DNA of 45,351 bases from an uncultured Spirochaetaceae bacterium (GTDB lineage: Bacteria > Spirochaetota > Spirochaetia > Sphaerochaetales > Sphaerochaetaceae): positions 1 through 45,351 of the forward strand of contig CALXYN010000013.1 of the NCBI GenBank assembly GCA_944392975.1. The letters are read 5' to 3'. Position 1 is the first letter of the stretch; the number at the start of each line of letters is the position of its first letter. Shown piece after piece: positions 9,243-16,175 of the stretch. The position numbers and the translations under genes are program-made. The notes below the pieces were generated by a model. That model did not search any database, had not been told where the DNA came from, and saw nothing but the letters and a program-made list of their open reading frames with translations.

Positions 9243-10816
9243 CGGTTTTTTGCCCTGTACTGTGATGGTGATAACCCAATATTCTTTTTGAATATGAAGG
9301 AGAAGTAATTAGGTTCCGAAAACCCTACTTTCTCTGCTATCTCATATGTCTTTGCATCTGTATTTTTCAATAGTTCTTTCGCTTTTTCCAGCCTGACATT
9401 TGTCAGATACTGCACAAATGACTTTCCTGTCTCTTTTTTGAATGTTGTAGAGAAGTATGCAGGAGAGACTGAGATTTCATCGGTTACCTGATCAAGTCCG
9501 AAAACTGGATTCTTGTAGTTTTCCTTGATGATTTTCTTCGCATTCTCCACGAATTTTATATGGGAGTTCTCTCTGGCACCTTCTGCACTCTCATTTGCTT
9601 TCATCGCCAGTTTTGTCATCAGCGTTTCAGAGCGGGAAAGACTGTTTGCGTGCGAAAGCGCCAGAAATAAATCCTCGTCCTCCAGAAGCGTTGCCACATT
9701 CTTTCCATATGATGAGCATATTTCGGAAATGATGGAGAGTATGTTTATGACGGTATTCTGTACATTCGGTGTTTCCGTGATTCCCTGGAAAAATGAATGA
9801 ACAGCATTTCTTGTATCTTCCTGATTGCCAAATTTGATAGCCATGACAAGTTCAGTTTTCTGATCTCCGAATTTGTCAGCATGAGCATTATCAATAGTCT
9901 CGACATCGCTGATGCTGATGATGTGCTGCTCTGGATAAATCTGTGTGTAGTTCAAAGCCTCCAGTGCGCTTCTGTAGGATTCAGGAAGACTCTTCCTTTC
10001 TGTGACAATCTCCCCGATTCCCATATTAAAGGACTTTGAGAAATAGTGCTGAAGCCGTGCCTGCAATAGTGTCAGAGAGTGGTTTATCTGCTTTGCGAAA
10101 AGAGAATAGGACTCTGCCTGCATATCTGATGTGAAAATCAATACAAGCTGATTCTCATAGAGAAATGGAATAATGCTCCTGTCATTCTCCGTGGCCTCAT
10201 CAATGAGTTCTGCAGCAGCAAGAGAGGAGAGAGTCTCTGTTGGAAGGTCTATGATAGCAACGGTATATAAAGATGCAGAGAGCGGAACACCATATTCCTT
10301 TGCCTTTTCTCTGATGACTGTTTCATCCTGTTTTCGTGTCGGAGTGATAAGAGATACAAGGAATTTTTCCTTGTAGACCTCAATAGCATCTCTGTAAAAG
10401 CTCTCAAGCTTTCTGCTGTCTGAAACCTTTGCCCTATCCTCATCAAGGCGTACTTTTGTTCTTCTGAGAACTTCCCTCATTGAATCTACGCTTACAGGTT
10501 TCAATACATATTCAGAGACATTAAGTCTCATCGCAGTCTGTGCGAATGTGAATTCATCATATCCTGAGAGAATGATGACATCGACTGAAGTGGATCTGTT
10601 TCTTCTTACTTCTTCGATGAATGAAATTCCATCAAGGTAGGGCATCTTTATGTCTGTGATGATTACATCAGGTATGGTCTCTTCGAGAGCATCCAGCGCT
10701 TCCATCCCGTTCGAGGCTTCTCCGATTACAGAAAAACCATATTCCTCCCATGGTGTGAGCTCTTTTATGGAGCGCCTTACTTCATCCTCATCATCAACAA
10801 GCAATATCGTATACAT
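9239..10816 (-). CDS. YesN-type response regulator, receiver plus AraC HTH
   Basis: A 525-residue cytoplasmic regulator. The N-terminal receiver domain has the acidic pair DDE (8-10), phospho-acceptor Asp55 in VIITDIKMP and the conserved Lys in LKPVS. A long middle region without clear motifs is followed by two AraC-type helix-turn-helix units at the C-terminus (ISVSPAYFSTTFKKETGKSF and AEKVGFSEPNYFSFIFKKN). It is the partner of the kinase encoded immediately downstream, and its start overlaps the stop of the WYL gene (TGATG), so the three genes form a coupled operon. The usual targets of this class are carbohydrate uptake and utilisation genes. Confidence 0.93.
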   Translation of the reverse strand: MYTILLVDDEDEVRRSIKELTPWEEYGFSVIGEASNGMEALDALEETIPDVIITDIKMPYLDGISFIEEVRRNRSTSVDVIILSGYDEFTFAQTAMRLNVSEYVLKPVSVDSMREVLRRTKVRLDEDRAKVSDSRKLESFYRDAIEVYKEKFLVSLITPTRKQDETVIREKAKEYGVPLSASLYTVAIIDLPTETLSSLAAAELIDEATENDRSIIPFLYENQLVLIFTSDMQAESYSLFAKQINHSLTLLQARLQHYFSKSFNMGIGEIVTERKSLPESYRSALEALNYTQIYPEQHIISISDVETIDNAHADKFGDQKTELVMAIKFGNQEDTRNAVHSFFQGITETPNVQNTVINILSIISEICSSYGKNVATLLEDEDLFLALSHANSLSRSETLMTKLAMKANESAEGARENSHIKFVENAKKIIKENYKNPVFGLDQVTDEISVSPAYFSTTFKKETGKSFVQYLTNVRLEKAKELLKNTDAKTYEIAEKVGFSEPNYFSFIFKKNIGLSPSQYRAKNR

Positions 10817-11778
10817 CAGCGGTACATCCTGAGTATGCTTTCAAGCATTGTCACGAGCTTCTTTCTGAAATTTTCCGGCTCTATTACTTTGACAGCTGTA
10901 CCGCTCTGGATGATACGGAGCATCAGTTCGATTGAATTCTCTGCTTTCATTGTGCAGATCCAGTCTCCATCGGGGCATCTCTCAAGCACTGGTTTATCAT
11001 GAACGATTGTAGAAAAGGAATTGAGCGCGCTTTTTTCCCTGATCTTCAGGCGGAGAGGAATCATATCGATAGCGTCATATTTCTCTTTCTCTGTATGCGA
11101 GAACGGTTTGAGGTTGTCCGGTATCGTGTATGTCTCGTCAAGCATTCTTGCTTCGATAATCGATGCAATATCCAGTGTGATGATATCTTTTGTATGTCTC
11201 AGTCGTCCTGTGACAGTAATTGGCTTTCTGCCTTCTCCCTCATCCTTGTAACCAATGAAATAAGGAGCTATTTCAATCTCTTCCTTGTCGGGGACTGATG
11301 TTGAGATTCTGGCAATGCGCCCGGAGATCCAGCAATCTATGAGGACTTCAAGAACCTCGTTGTAATGACCTGTGACATTTCTGTTATTCTGTATTGTCTG
11401 ATCAATTCTCTCTGCCAGACTTAAAGCGTTTTCGCTGATTTTAGGAGCATATGAACGCATGTTCATAGCAAGTTTTCTCAATCCGGAGGCGAGGTGAGGA
11501 TTGGCAAATTCTGCAGTAGAGGCAAGCACTTCTGCACCCATGTTGAAAGCGAGGCTTTCATATACCGAGAGTTCCATAGGGGAGGAGTCATCATCATTTT
11601 CTCTGAGTTTTATCAGATTGTTCTCTTCATAAATACCTATATGCTGTGACAGGTTGTCTACATATCTTGATATCGTTGACCGATGGACACCCATGCGCCT
11701 GGCTATTTCTGCTCTGCGTATCCCTTCTGGATGAGAGCGGAGAAGAAGCTCCAGCTGTGCAATCCTTTCTCCTTTCAT
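10816..11778 (-). CDS. WYL-domain transcriptional regulator with N-terminal HTH
   Basis: The 320-residue protein starts with a DeoR/HTH_11-like winged helix (residues 1-60: LLLRSHPEGIRRAEIARRMG, then HRSTISRYVDNLS) and continues into a C-terminal ligand-sensing region of the WYL type (ISGRIARIS...IAPYFIGYKDEG..., and a WCX-like C-terminal part). The start has a good ribosome binding site, GGGAGG, seven bases upstream. It is the first gene of the operon with the response regulator and kinase, and is divergent from the slyX-like gene. It probably controls its own operon, but no operator was identified. Confidence 0.8.
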   Translation of the reverse strand: MKGERIAQLELLLRSHPEGIRRAEIARRMGVHRSTISRYVDNLSQHIGIYEENNLIKLRENDDDSSPMELSVYESLAFNMGAEVLASTAEFANPHLASGLRKLAMNMRSYAPKISENALSLAERIDQTIQNNRNVTGHYNEVLEVLIDCWISGRIARISTSVPDKEEIEIAPYFIGYKDEGEGRKPITVTGRLRHTKDIITLDIASIIEARMLDETYTIPDNLKPFSHTEKEKYDAIDMIPLRLKIREKSALNSFSTIVHDKPVLERCPDGDWICTMKAENSIELMLRIIQSGTAVKVIEPENFRKKLVTMLESILRMYR

Positions 11779-11855
11779 TTCAGCCTCCCGTATTCATATT
11801 CTAGCATGTGTTGCGTATCTGTTTAATTCCCTCTTCGCATGTTAGTATTCACTCT

Positions 11856-12053
11856 ATGGAAGAACTTGAACGTCTTGAAATAAAAGTCAGCTATCTGGAA
11901 AACCTTGTCGATGAACTCAACAAGGCAGTTATTGAGCAGGATAAAACCATCATGGTTATGCAGAAGCAGATTGAAAGCCTTGAGAAGAAGGTTGAAGATC
12001 TGATTGAAGTCTCTGGAGAAGCAAGGCCAAACAGAAGGCCTCCTCACTATTGA
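11856..12053 (+). CDS. slyX: SlyX-like small coiled-coil protein
   Basis: The 65-residue protein is almost entirely a predicted coiled coil (LEIKVSYLENLVDELNKAVI, then MQKQIESLEKKVEDL) ending in RRPPHY, the proline-rich PHY tail typical of SlyX. The start was placed at the ATG of MEELERLE rather than an in-frame codon 48 bases upstream, because SlyX proteins begin directly with the coiled coil. No good ribosome binding site is visible. SlyX function is poorly understood; the identification rests on length, coiled coil and tail. Confidence 0.8.
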   Translation: MEELERLEIKVSYLENLVDELNKAVIEQDKTIMVMQKQIESLEKKVEDLIEVSGEARPNRRPPHY

Positions 12054-12428
12054 TAAAACTGTCACCATGACATCGTAGAAGTCAACAGTTCGATCCTGCC
12101 ATCGACCACTAAGGCTTGTTCTATTCCAGATAAGGAAGAGGATAACCCTTTTCTTTGCCAGATTCCCTCAAAAACATAGAAATCCTGAAATTTCTTTTTT
12201 TCGAAATGCATTGGAGGTCATTTTCCGTTACGGTATTTTTTTTGGAGGGAGAAGAGAAAACTGGATAGAATGTGACAATTTCAGACGTAATAATCATCAA
12301 AAGAAGCAGAAAAAGGTATGGACAATTCAACTTGTCTCCTGCAACCGGACATGTCCGGTGAACCAAGCTTAATTTTATGAACTGATCTGTATAATCCGGT
12401 TCAAGTTCTAAATTAATTCAGTAACGAT
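12054..12428. other. Intergenic region with palindrome and tRNA-like remnant
   Basis: No convincing gene was found in these 375 bases. A degenerate tRNA-like 3' end (T-arm with TTCGATC loop and an ATCGACC acceptor-like strand) lies at 12084-12110. A perfect 16-bp palindrome ACCGGACATGTCCGGT lies at 12346-12361. An 81-codon minus-strand frame here has no family resemblance and was not called. Confidence 0.5.
12346..12361. repeat. Perfect 16-bp palindrome
   Basis: ACCGGACATGTCCGGT reads the same on both strands. It sits 68 bases beyond the 3' end of the antitoxin fragment, without a T-tract on either side, so it looks more like a protein-binding site than a terminator. Confidence 0.6.
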
Positions 12429-12701
12429 TCAGATGAACCTAGAAGCCGGAACGTTGTAGATCTCGGAGAGCTTCTTCGCCATCATTCTGCTGATAGGCTT
12501 TCTATCATTCTCAAGATTTGAAATGAACTGCTTTGTAGTTCCAAGCATCGTGGCAAGCTCTGGCTGAGTCATTCCTTTTAATTTGCGATAGAAACGAAGA
12601 GTTCTGCCGGGAGTATCCTTTGCAGCTTCTTCCTTATACCATTCCATATCCTCAACATTCATCATATCGTCTTCTTCGATTTTCACGTTATAAAATCTAT
12701 C
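12429..12701 (-). pseudogene. HigA-type antitoxin, 3' fragment with XRE HTH
   Basis: This fragment encodes an acidic linker (VKIEEDDMMNVEDMEWYKEE), then TPGRTLRFYRKLKG and a full XRE helix-turn-helix (MTQPELATMLGTTKQFISNLENDRKP), ending IYNVPASRFI. The linker followed by TPG and HTH is the layout of antitoxins that follow RelE/HigB-like toxins. Its N-terminal part is found 1.55 kb away (14253-14348) beyond a TnpB element. Codon phase on both sides fits a single interrupted gene: the right-hand break falls on a codon boundary. The longer open frame into the element (to 13064) is read-through of element DNA and is not considered real. An internal start at the Met-Met near 12663 could still give a DNA-binding C-terminal half. 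Confidence 0.75.
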
Positions 12702-12740
12702 GTAAAACCCATAGTCTTGGCTATGGATGGAAGGCTGATT

Positions 12741-12749
12741 TGCTATAAT
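12741..12749 (+). promoter_or_regulatory. Extended -10 promoter of tnpB
   Basis: TG-C-TATAAT is a consensus extended -10 element inside the left end of the element, just after its hairpin, and needs little -35 contact. It would give tnpB a leader of about 190 bases. Confidence 0.5.
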
Positions 12750-12948
12750 ATTGATGATGGTGAACGAAGCCTCTTCAAAGGAACAAAACAGCATTGTAGA
12801 TACAGCATGTAAAGACACAGGAGATTGTACTGTGCATATGCCCTGCCATCCTGTTCCGGAACCATCAGCGGGAACAGCCAAACCGTGCTGGGATCCGCAG
12901 GATATACCCTTCAGGCAGAAGCTCGGTGTATGCAGCAGGGAGTACCTG

Positions 12949-14124
12949 ATGGAGCGCAAACAGCATACCCTGTGCGTGAAGCTCCGGAAGGATGATGATT
13001 TCTCCTTCCTCAATGTCCGCATCAATATCTGCGGAGCGATATGGAATGCAGGCTGCACCATCATGCGGGAATACTACAAGAATACAGGAAAGACCATGAC
13101 GAAAGGCATGCTGTACGCACAGCTTGGCGAGATGCGCAAGCATATACCGTCCTGGAGCCTTGTATACTCTCAGGTTCTCCAGCAGGTAGCTGACAGGATA
13201 CTGGCCGCATACGAGCTGTTCTTCACGAACATAAAGAAGAAAAAGAACGGTGCGAAGCTGAAATGCTCTCCTCCGAAGTGCCATAAGATAAGGAAGCAGA
13301 AGTCGATGACGTTCAAGCAGTACGGCAAGGGCTTCTTGTTCACAGGGCCTGGAGAGGTGACGATACAGGGGAAGAAATTCAGATACTACGATTCATATGA
13401 CGGGCTTCTGGAGCAGGCTGCGGTCCACACGATGACAGTCAAGAGGAACAGTCTCGGCGAGATATTCCTATACATTACATGCTCTGCTGACACCAAGGGT
13501 GAAAGCTGGGAAGGCAGAAGTGCGGTGGGGATGGATTTCGGGCTGAAGCGGTTTCTGACACTGTCGGATGGGACAGTCATCGAGCATCCGGAGTTCTTCA
13601 AGCAGTATACGAAGGAAATAAAAGGGCTTAACAGAGCGCTATCGAGAAAACAGGGAGGCAAAAAGGGAGAAGCGTGGTCATCAGGCTATAAGAAATCCCT
13701 TGAGGACCTTGCCCGGCTGCATCTGAAGATAGCGAACCAGAGGCGCGACTGGTTCTACAAGCTCTCGCGCGAGCTCTGCAAGAGGTACTCCATAATATGC
13801 ATCGAAGACCTTAATATGAAGGCAATGCAGATGCATAAGCACTGGGGGCGGAAGGTCAGCGACTATGCGTATTCCGAATTCGTTCTGATACTCAAGGGCA
13901 TAGCAGAGAAGTTCGGGACGGCTGTGGTGGAGGTGGGAACCTTCTTCCCTAGTACCCGCACATGCAATGAATGCGGTCACGTCAATGATAAGATGGCACC
14001 AGATATAAGGACCTTCGTCTGCGAGGAATGCGGGTATACGATAGACCGCGATCTTGGGGCAGCGATAAACATTCTCAGTGAAGGACTGAGGATACTGAGA
14101 GAAACGAAGGCAGACTCTGCCTGA
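12949..14124 (+). CDS. tnpB: TnpB RNA-guided nuclease
   Basis: The 391-residue protein is an OrfB/TnpB nuclease, ancestral to Cas12, that uses an RNA from the element's right end to cut matching DNA. The RuvC-like residues appear intact: Asp196 in GMDFGL, Glu286 in IICIEDLNM and Asp368 in IDRDLGAAINI. The zinc finger is complete (Cys339/342 in CNECG and Cys358/361 in CEECG). The start was placed at ATG 12949, with an AGGGA site before it; the frame stays open another 66 codons upstream, but that part (MPCHPVPEPSAG...) has no family resemblance. The C-terminus is normal, so the protein may be active. Confidence 0.9.
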   Translation: MERKQHTLCVKLRKDDDFSFLNVRINICGAIWNAGCTIMREYYKNTGKTMTKGMLYAQLGEMRKHIPSWSLVYSQVLQQVADRILAAYELFFTNIKKKKNGAKLKCSPPKCHKIRKQKSMTFKQYGKGFLFTGPGEVTIQGKKFRYYDSYDGLLEQAAVHTMTVKRNSLGEIFLYITCSADTKGESWEGRSAVGMDFGLKRFLTLSDGTVIEHPEFFKQYTKEIKGLNRALSRKQGGKKGEAWSSGYKKSLEDLARLHLKIANQRRDWFYKLSRELCKRYSIICIEDLNMKAMQMHKHWGRKVSDYAYSEFVLILKGIAEKFGTAVVEVGTFFPSTRTCNECGHVNDKMAPDIRTFVCEECGYTIDRDLGAAINILSEGLRILRETKADSA

Positions 14125-14252
14125 GAATAAAGAGGGTGGGCATACCCTCATGCCCGCTAAGCCTCGTAAGACCGCATAAAGGGTGCGAAACGCGCTCTGC
14201 GGCAGGGGTTTGGGCAGGAATCCCCTCGGGCTTGCCCAGGGAGAATGTCAAC
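14125..14252 (+). ncRNA. Candidate omega RNA (reRNA) scaffold at the TnpB right end
   Basis: TnpB guide RNAs are made from the right end and overlap the tnpB 3' end. Here the 128 bases after the stop contain a 6-bp hairpin (GGGCAT/ATGCCC, 14138-14155), a G-rich/C-rich pairing around AGGGGTT...AATCCCCT, and a final hairpin, ending GTCAAC at 14252. The bases that follow (14253-14272, beginning AGCACCATATTC) would be the guide and are antitoxin coding sequence read on the opposite strand. Placement is by analogy; no folding was run. Confidence 0.55.
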
Positions 14253-14348
14253 AGCACCATATTCAGAGACAAGGCTCTGAATAAGTTTTCTAGGTACATC
14301 CCCATTCAGAGAGAACTCAGTATGGGGCCTTCTCACGACTACCAACAT
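14253..14348 (-). pseudogene. HigA-type antitoxin, 5' fragment
   Basis: The frame reads ...TEFSLNGDVPRKLIQSLVSE then YGA before running into the TnpB element at a codon boundary. This resembles the N-terminus of antitoxins found after RelE/HigB-like toxins, and the missing remainder is the fragment at 12429-12701. Its start overlaps the 3' end of the toxin gene in another frame; ATG 14348 or a GTG at 14336 are possible starts. Frames running into the element are not considered functional. Confidence 0.6.
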
Positions 14349-14586
14349 ACTCCACCTCCACAATCAGTTTTCCTTTCTCACTTCTCCAGCAGACAACCCA
14401 TCGATATGCAATGTGGCAATGATAGGTATTCTCGCCAAGTTTGCTATAGTTATGGTATCCGGGTTGTACCGGACCAGAAGCCTTGATGTCATTGATAAGA
14501 CGATAAAGCGTTTCCCTCGCATTGGATGGCATCTGCCTTATGATTTTATTATTAAAAGAACTTTTACGTCCGTCTCCCACGTCCAT
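14317..14586 (-). CDS. RelE/HigB-like toxin of a type II toxin-antitoxin pair
   Basis: An 89-residue basic protein ending with the family pattern: ARETLYRLINDIKASGP, NYSKLGENTYHCHI, WVVCWRSEKGKLIVEVEYVG and the terminal REKAPY. Proteins of this type cleave ribosome-bound mRNA when freed from their antitoxin. The ATG at 14586 gives the usual length; a GTG at 14631 would add 15 residues. A TATAAT on the minus strand (14600-14605) lies 14 bases before this ATG. The toxin gene looks intact although the antitoxin gene directly downstream is broken by the TnpB element. Activity therefore cannot be assumed. Confidence 0.75.
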   Translation of the reverse strand: MDVGDGRKSSFNNKIIRQMPSNARETLYRLINDIKASGPVQPGYHNYSKLGENTYHCHIAYRWVVCWRSEKGKLIVEVEYVGSREKAPY

Positions 14587-14658
14587 TCTGGAAGTTGTAA
14601 TTATAATTATTGATATGGAATTTAATGGCACTTAAAACGGGTACTAAGATAGCAAGGA

Positions 14659-14701
14659 AAATATAGGAATTTCCATGGAATCCTAGTAAATTCCTATATT
14701 T
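14659..14701. repeat. 14-bp inverted repeat upstream of the toxin gene
   Basis: AAATATAGGAATTT (14659-14672) is repeated exactly in inverted orientation at 14688-14701, around a 15-base centre. A second palindrome, TTCCATGGAA (14671-14680), overlaps it. The position is upstream of the toxin on its strand, where autoregulated toxin-antitoxin operons carry operators. It could also be an RNA hairpin. Confidence 0.6.
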
Positions 14702-14798
14702 GAAATAAGGTAGTAACTTGTTGGCATACGGTAAATTATGTGAACTCTCTGAAAAAATGGTAAAGTATCCTCTTCCGTTGTTTAAATGGCAGTTTCTG

Positions 14799-15602
14799 TC
14801 ATCTCAAAATCCACTCAGTCTCTGCTTCAAAGACAGGTGTCAAAGAACCATCTTCCTCTTTCTTCACGATGCGTGTGAAGAATGTCGGGTTGTCTTCAGA
14901 GAGAGGATTCTCATCTTCAGAATAGGTTTCCACCGCAATCTCATCCCCATCGAATGTCTGCTTTATCCAGTGGCAGTCGATAGTATGCAGTCTGTGTGAA
15001 TCCTGGAACGAGAACGGGAAGGCATCAACGAGCCAGTTTATGTAGCTTATATTGTTGATGTGCCCATTTGTATCCGTATCGTAATAATTTGTTTTCGGAA
15101 TAAGGTCAGGAAGACTGAAGCCTTTGAAATCCTCTGCGATTCTCAGCCTTCCGATATCCGGATCAATGAACCTGAGGCTTTTGTCTGGGAGCGTGAAGTA
15201 TTTAAGAGCTTCATCAGGTCTTACGGGTCTTTTTCTGTTAAGATCGAGTACAACCCAGTGGCTGATAGCTGTGAAAACAGTTTCCCCTGAATCATCCTTT
15301 CCCTCAACCAGACGCGGGGCGAAGAGGCGGAATGGCATCTCTGCCCATGTCTCCAGGTTTACATTCTCCCTCCAGTCTGCAAGACGGTCTATTGTTATCT
15401 TTGCTCTCACGATGACCCAGGTCTTGTTCTCTGTTTCTACCATTTCGGGAATGCCACAATGAAGGTCTGTCGAGTGTTTTGCAGCTACTTCCTGAAGCAT
15501 TGAGAAATAGAAGGGTATTCTTGCTTTGAAGAATCTGTCTGTATCCGCGCTGCGGACTTCCATGACATCATATCCGATACCATTTTCATCAATTCTGAAC
15601 AT
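14799..15602 (-). CDS. Acyl-ACP thioesterase (FatA/FatB-like)
   Basis: The 267-residue product has two hot-dog domains and belongs to the bacterial acyl-acyl-carrier-protein thioesterases, which release free fatty acids from ACP in the cytoplasm. The first half has the typical RADTDRFFKARI-like opening, WVIVRAKITIDR and FTAISHWVVLDLNRKRPVRP; the second half carries the catalytic-type motif TNGHINNISYINW with Asn and His. The start at 15602 was chosen over 15659: it has AAAGG at suitable distance and reduces the overlap with rsmD to 14 bases. It is the last gene of the minus-strand cluster. Confidence 0.85.
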   Translation of the reverse strand: MFRIDENGIGYDVMEVRSADTDRFFKARIPFYFSMLQEVAAKHSTDLHCGIPEMVETENKTWVIVRAKITIDRLADWRENVNLETWAEMPFRLFAPRLVEGKDDSGETVFTAISHWVVLDLNRKRPVRPDEALKYFTLPDKSLRFIDPDIGRLRIAEDFKGFSLPDLIPKTNYYDTDTNGHINNISYINWLVDAFPFSFQDSHRLHTIDCHWIKQTFDGDEIAVETYSEDENPLSEDNPTFFTRIVKKEEDGSLTPVFEAETEWILR

Positions 15603-16143
15603 CGTCTTCTGCCTTTCTGTAGAATAAAAGGATTGATCTGCCGTATTTTCTTTCATCAATCAGTGAGAAACTGCCGTCCTTTTCTGGCCACAGTTTTCTT
15701 TCCTCTGTTGGAATATGGATTATGAAAAGGCCGTTATCCTTGACGCTTTTTCCCTTTTCCGCGGCGTGCAGAATCTGAATCTTATCCTGCATTGGGAACG
15801 GAGGATCCGCGTAGACAATCGAATATCTGTACGAACCGGATGAAAGAAAGCGCAACGCATCAATCATGAAAAGCCTGTGGCTCTCTTCTACAAATGAGAG
15901 ATTCTTTTCAATTGTTGCTTTCTTGCCTTTGTCTGCTTCTACAAGGTGCACAGGATCTGCACCTCTGGATGCTGCTTCGATAGCAACACATCCAGAGCCG
16001 GAGAAGAGGTCAAGAAACGAGAGCCCTGATAAATCTCCAAGGATGGAGAAAAGGGACTCCCTCATTCTGTCCATTGCAGGCCTGATGACACCTGGTGGGC
16101 ACTGGACCTGCCGTCTGACGTATTTTCCTCCCGTTATTCTCAT
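15589..16143 (-). CDS. rsmD: 16S rRNA (guanine(966)-N2)-methyltransferase
   Basis: The 184-residue protein is a class I SAM-dependent methyltransferase that modifies G966 of 16S rRNA during small-subunit assembly. It begins MRITGGKYVRRQVQCPPG, followed by IRPAMDRMRESLFSIL, the SAM motif LDLFSGSGCVAIEAASRGA and the catalytic-type motif YADPPF. Length is usual. Its 3' end overlaps the thioesterase gene by 14 bases. Confidence 0.93.
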   Translation of the reverse strand: MRITGGKYVRRQVQCPPGVIRPAMDRMRESLFSILGDLSGLSFLDLFSGSGCVAIEAASRGADPVHLVEADKGKKATIEKNLSFVEESHRLFMIDALRFLSSGSYRYSIVYADPPFPMQDKIQILHAAEKGKSVKDNGLFIIHIPTEERKLWPEKDGSFSLIDERKYGRSILLFYRKAEDDVQN

Positions 16144-16175
16144 GTTTCGAGATTAGCTAAATAGTGGTATTTTGT

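Larger units (their letters stand above)
12702..14252 (+). mobile_element. IS200/IS605-superfamily TnpB element (IS1341-like, no TnpA)
   Basis: The element interrupts an antitoxin gene lying on the other strand. The left end carries a hairpin CCATAG-TCTTGG-CTATGG (12709-12726), and the right end a hairpin around GGG-CTTG-CCC (about 14221-14240) followed by GAGAATGTCAAC. The right boundary at 14252 fits both the usual TCAAC-type TnpB right end and the restart of the antitoxin frame. The left boundary is less certain, within about 10 bases of 12701. No target duplication is expected for this superfamily. The only gene is tnpB, so movement needs a TnpA supplied elsewhere. Confidence 0.75.

Noticed and set aside
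12121-12366. 81-codon minus-strand ORF
   Set aside because: No family resemblance, no ribosome binding site, and low-complexity composition; it lies in an intergenic stretch with a palindrome.
12751-12948. 66-codon N-terminal extension of tnpB
   Set aside because: Open frame but no TnpB similarity, and a ribosome binding site sits at the internal ATG 12949.
12702-13064. N-terminal extension of the XRE antitoxin frame
   Set aside because: It runs antisense through the TnpB element and its gene; the residues have no antitoxin character and the true N-terminus is found beyond the element.
14075-14305. 76-codon minus-strand ORF across the TnpB right end
   Set aside because: It joins host and element sequence by chance; the antitoxin N-terminus is in another frame.
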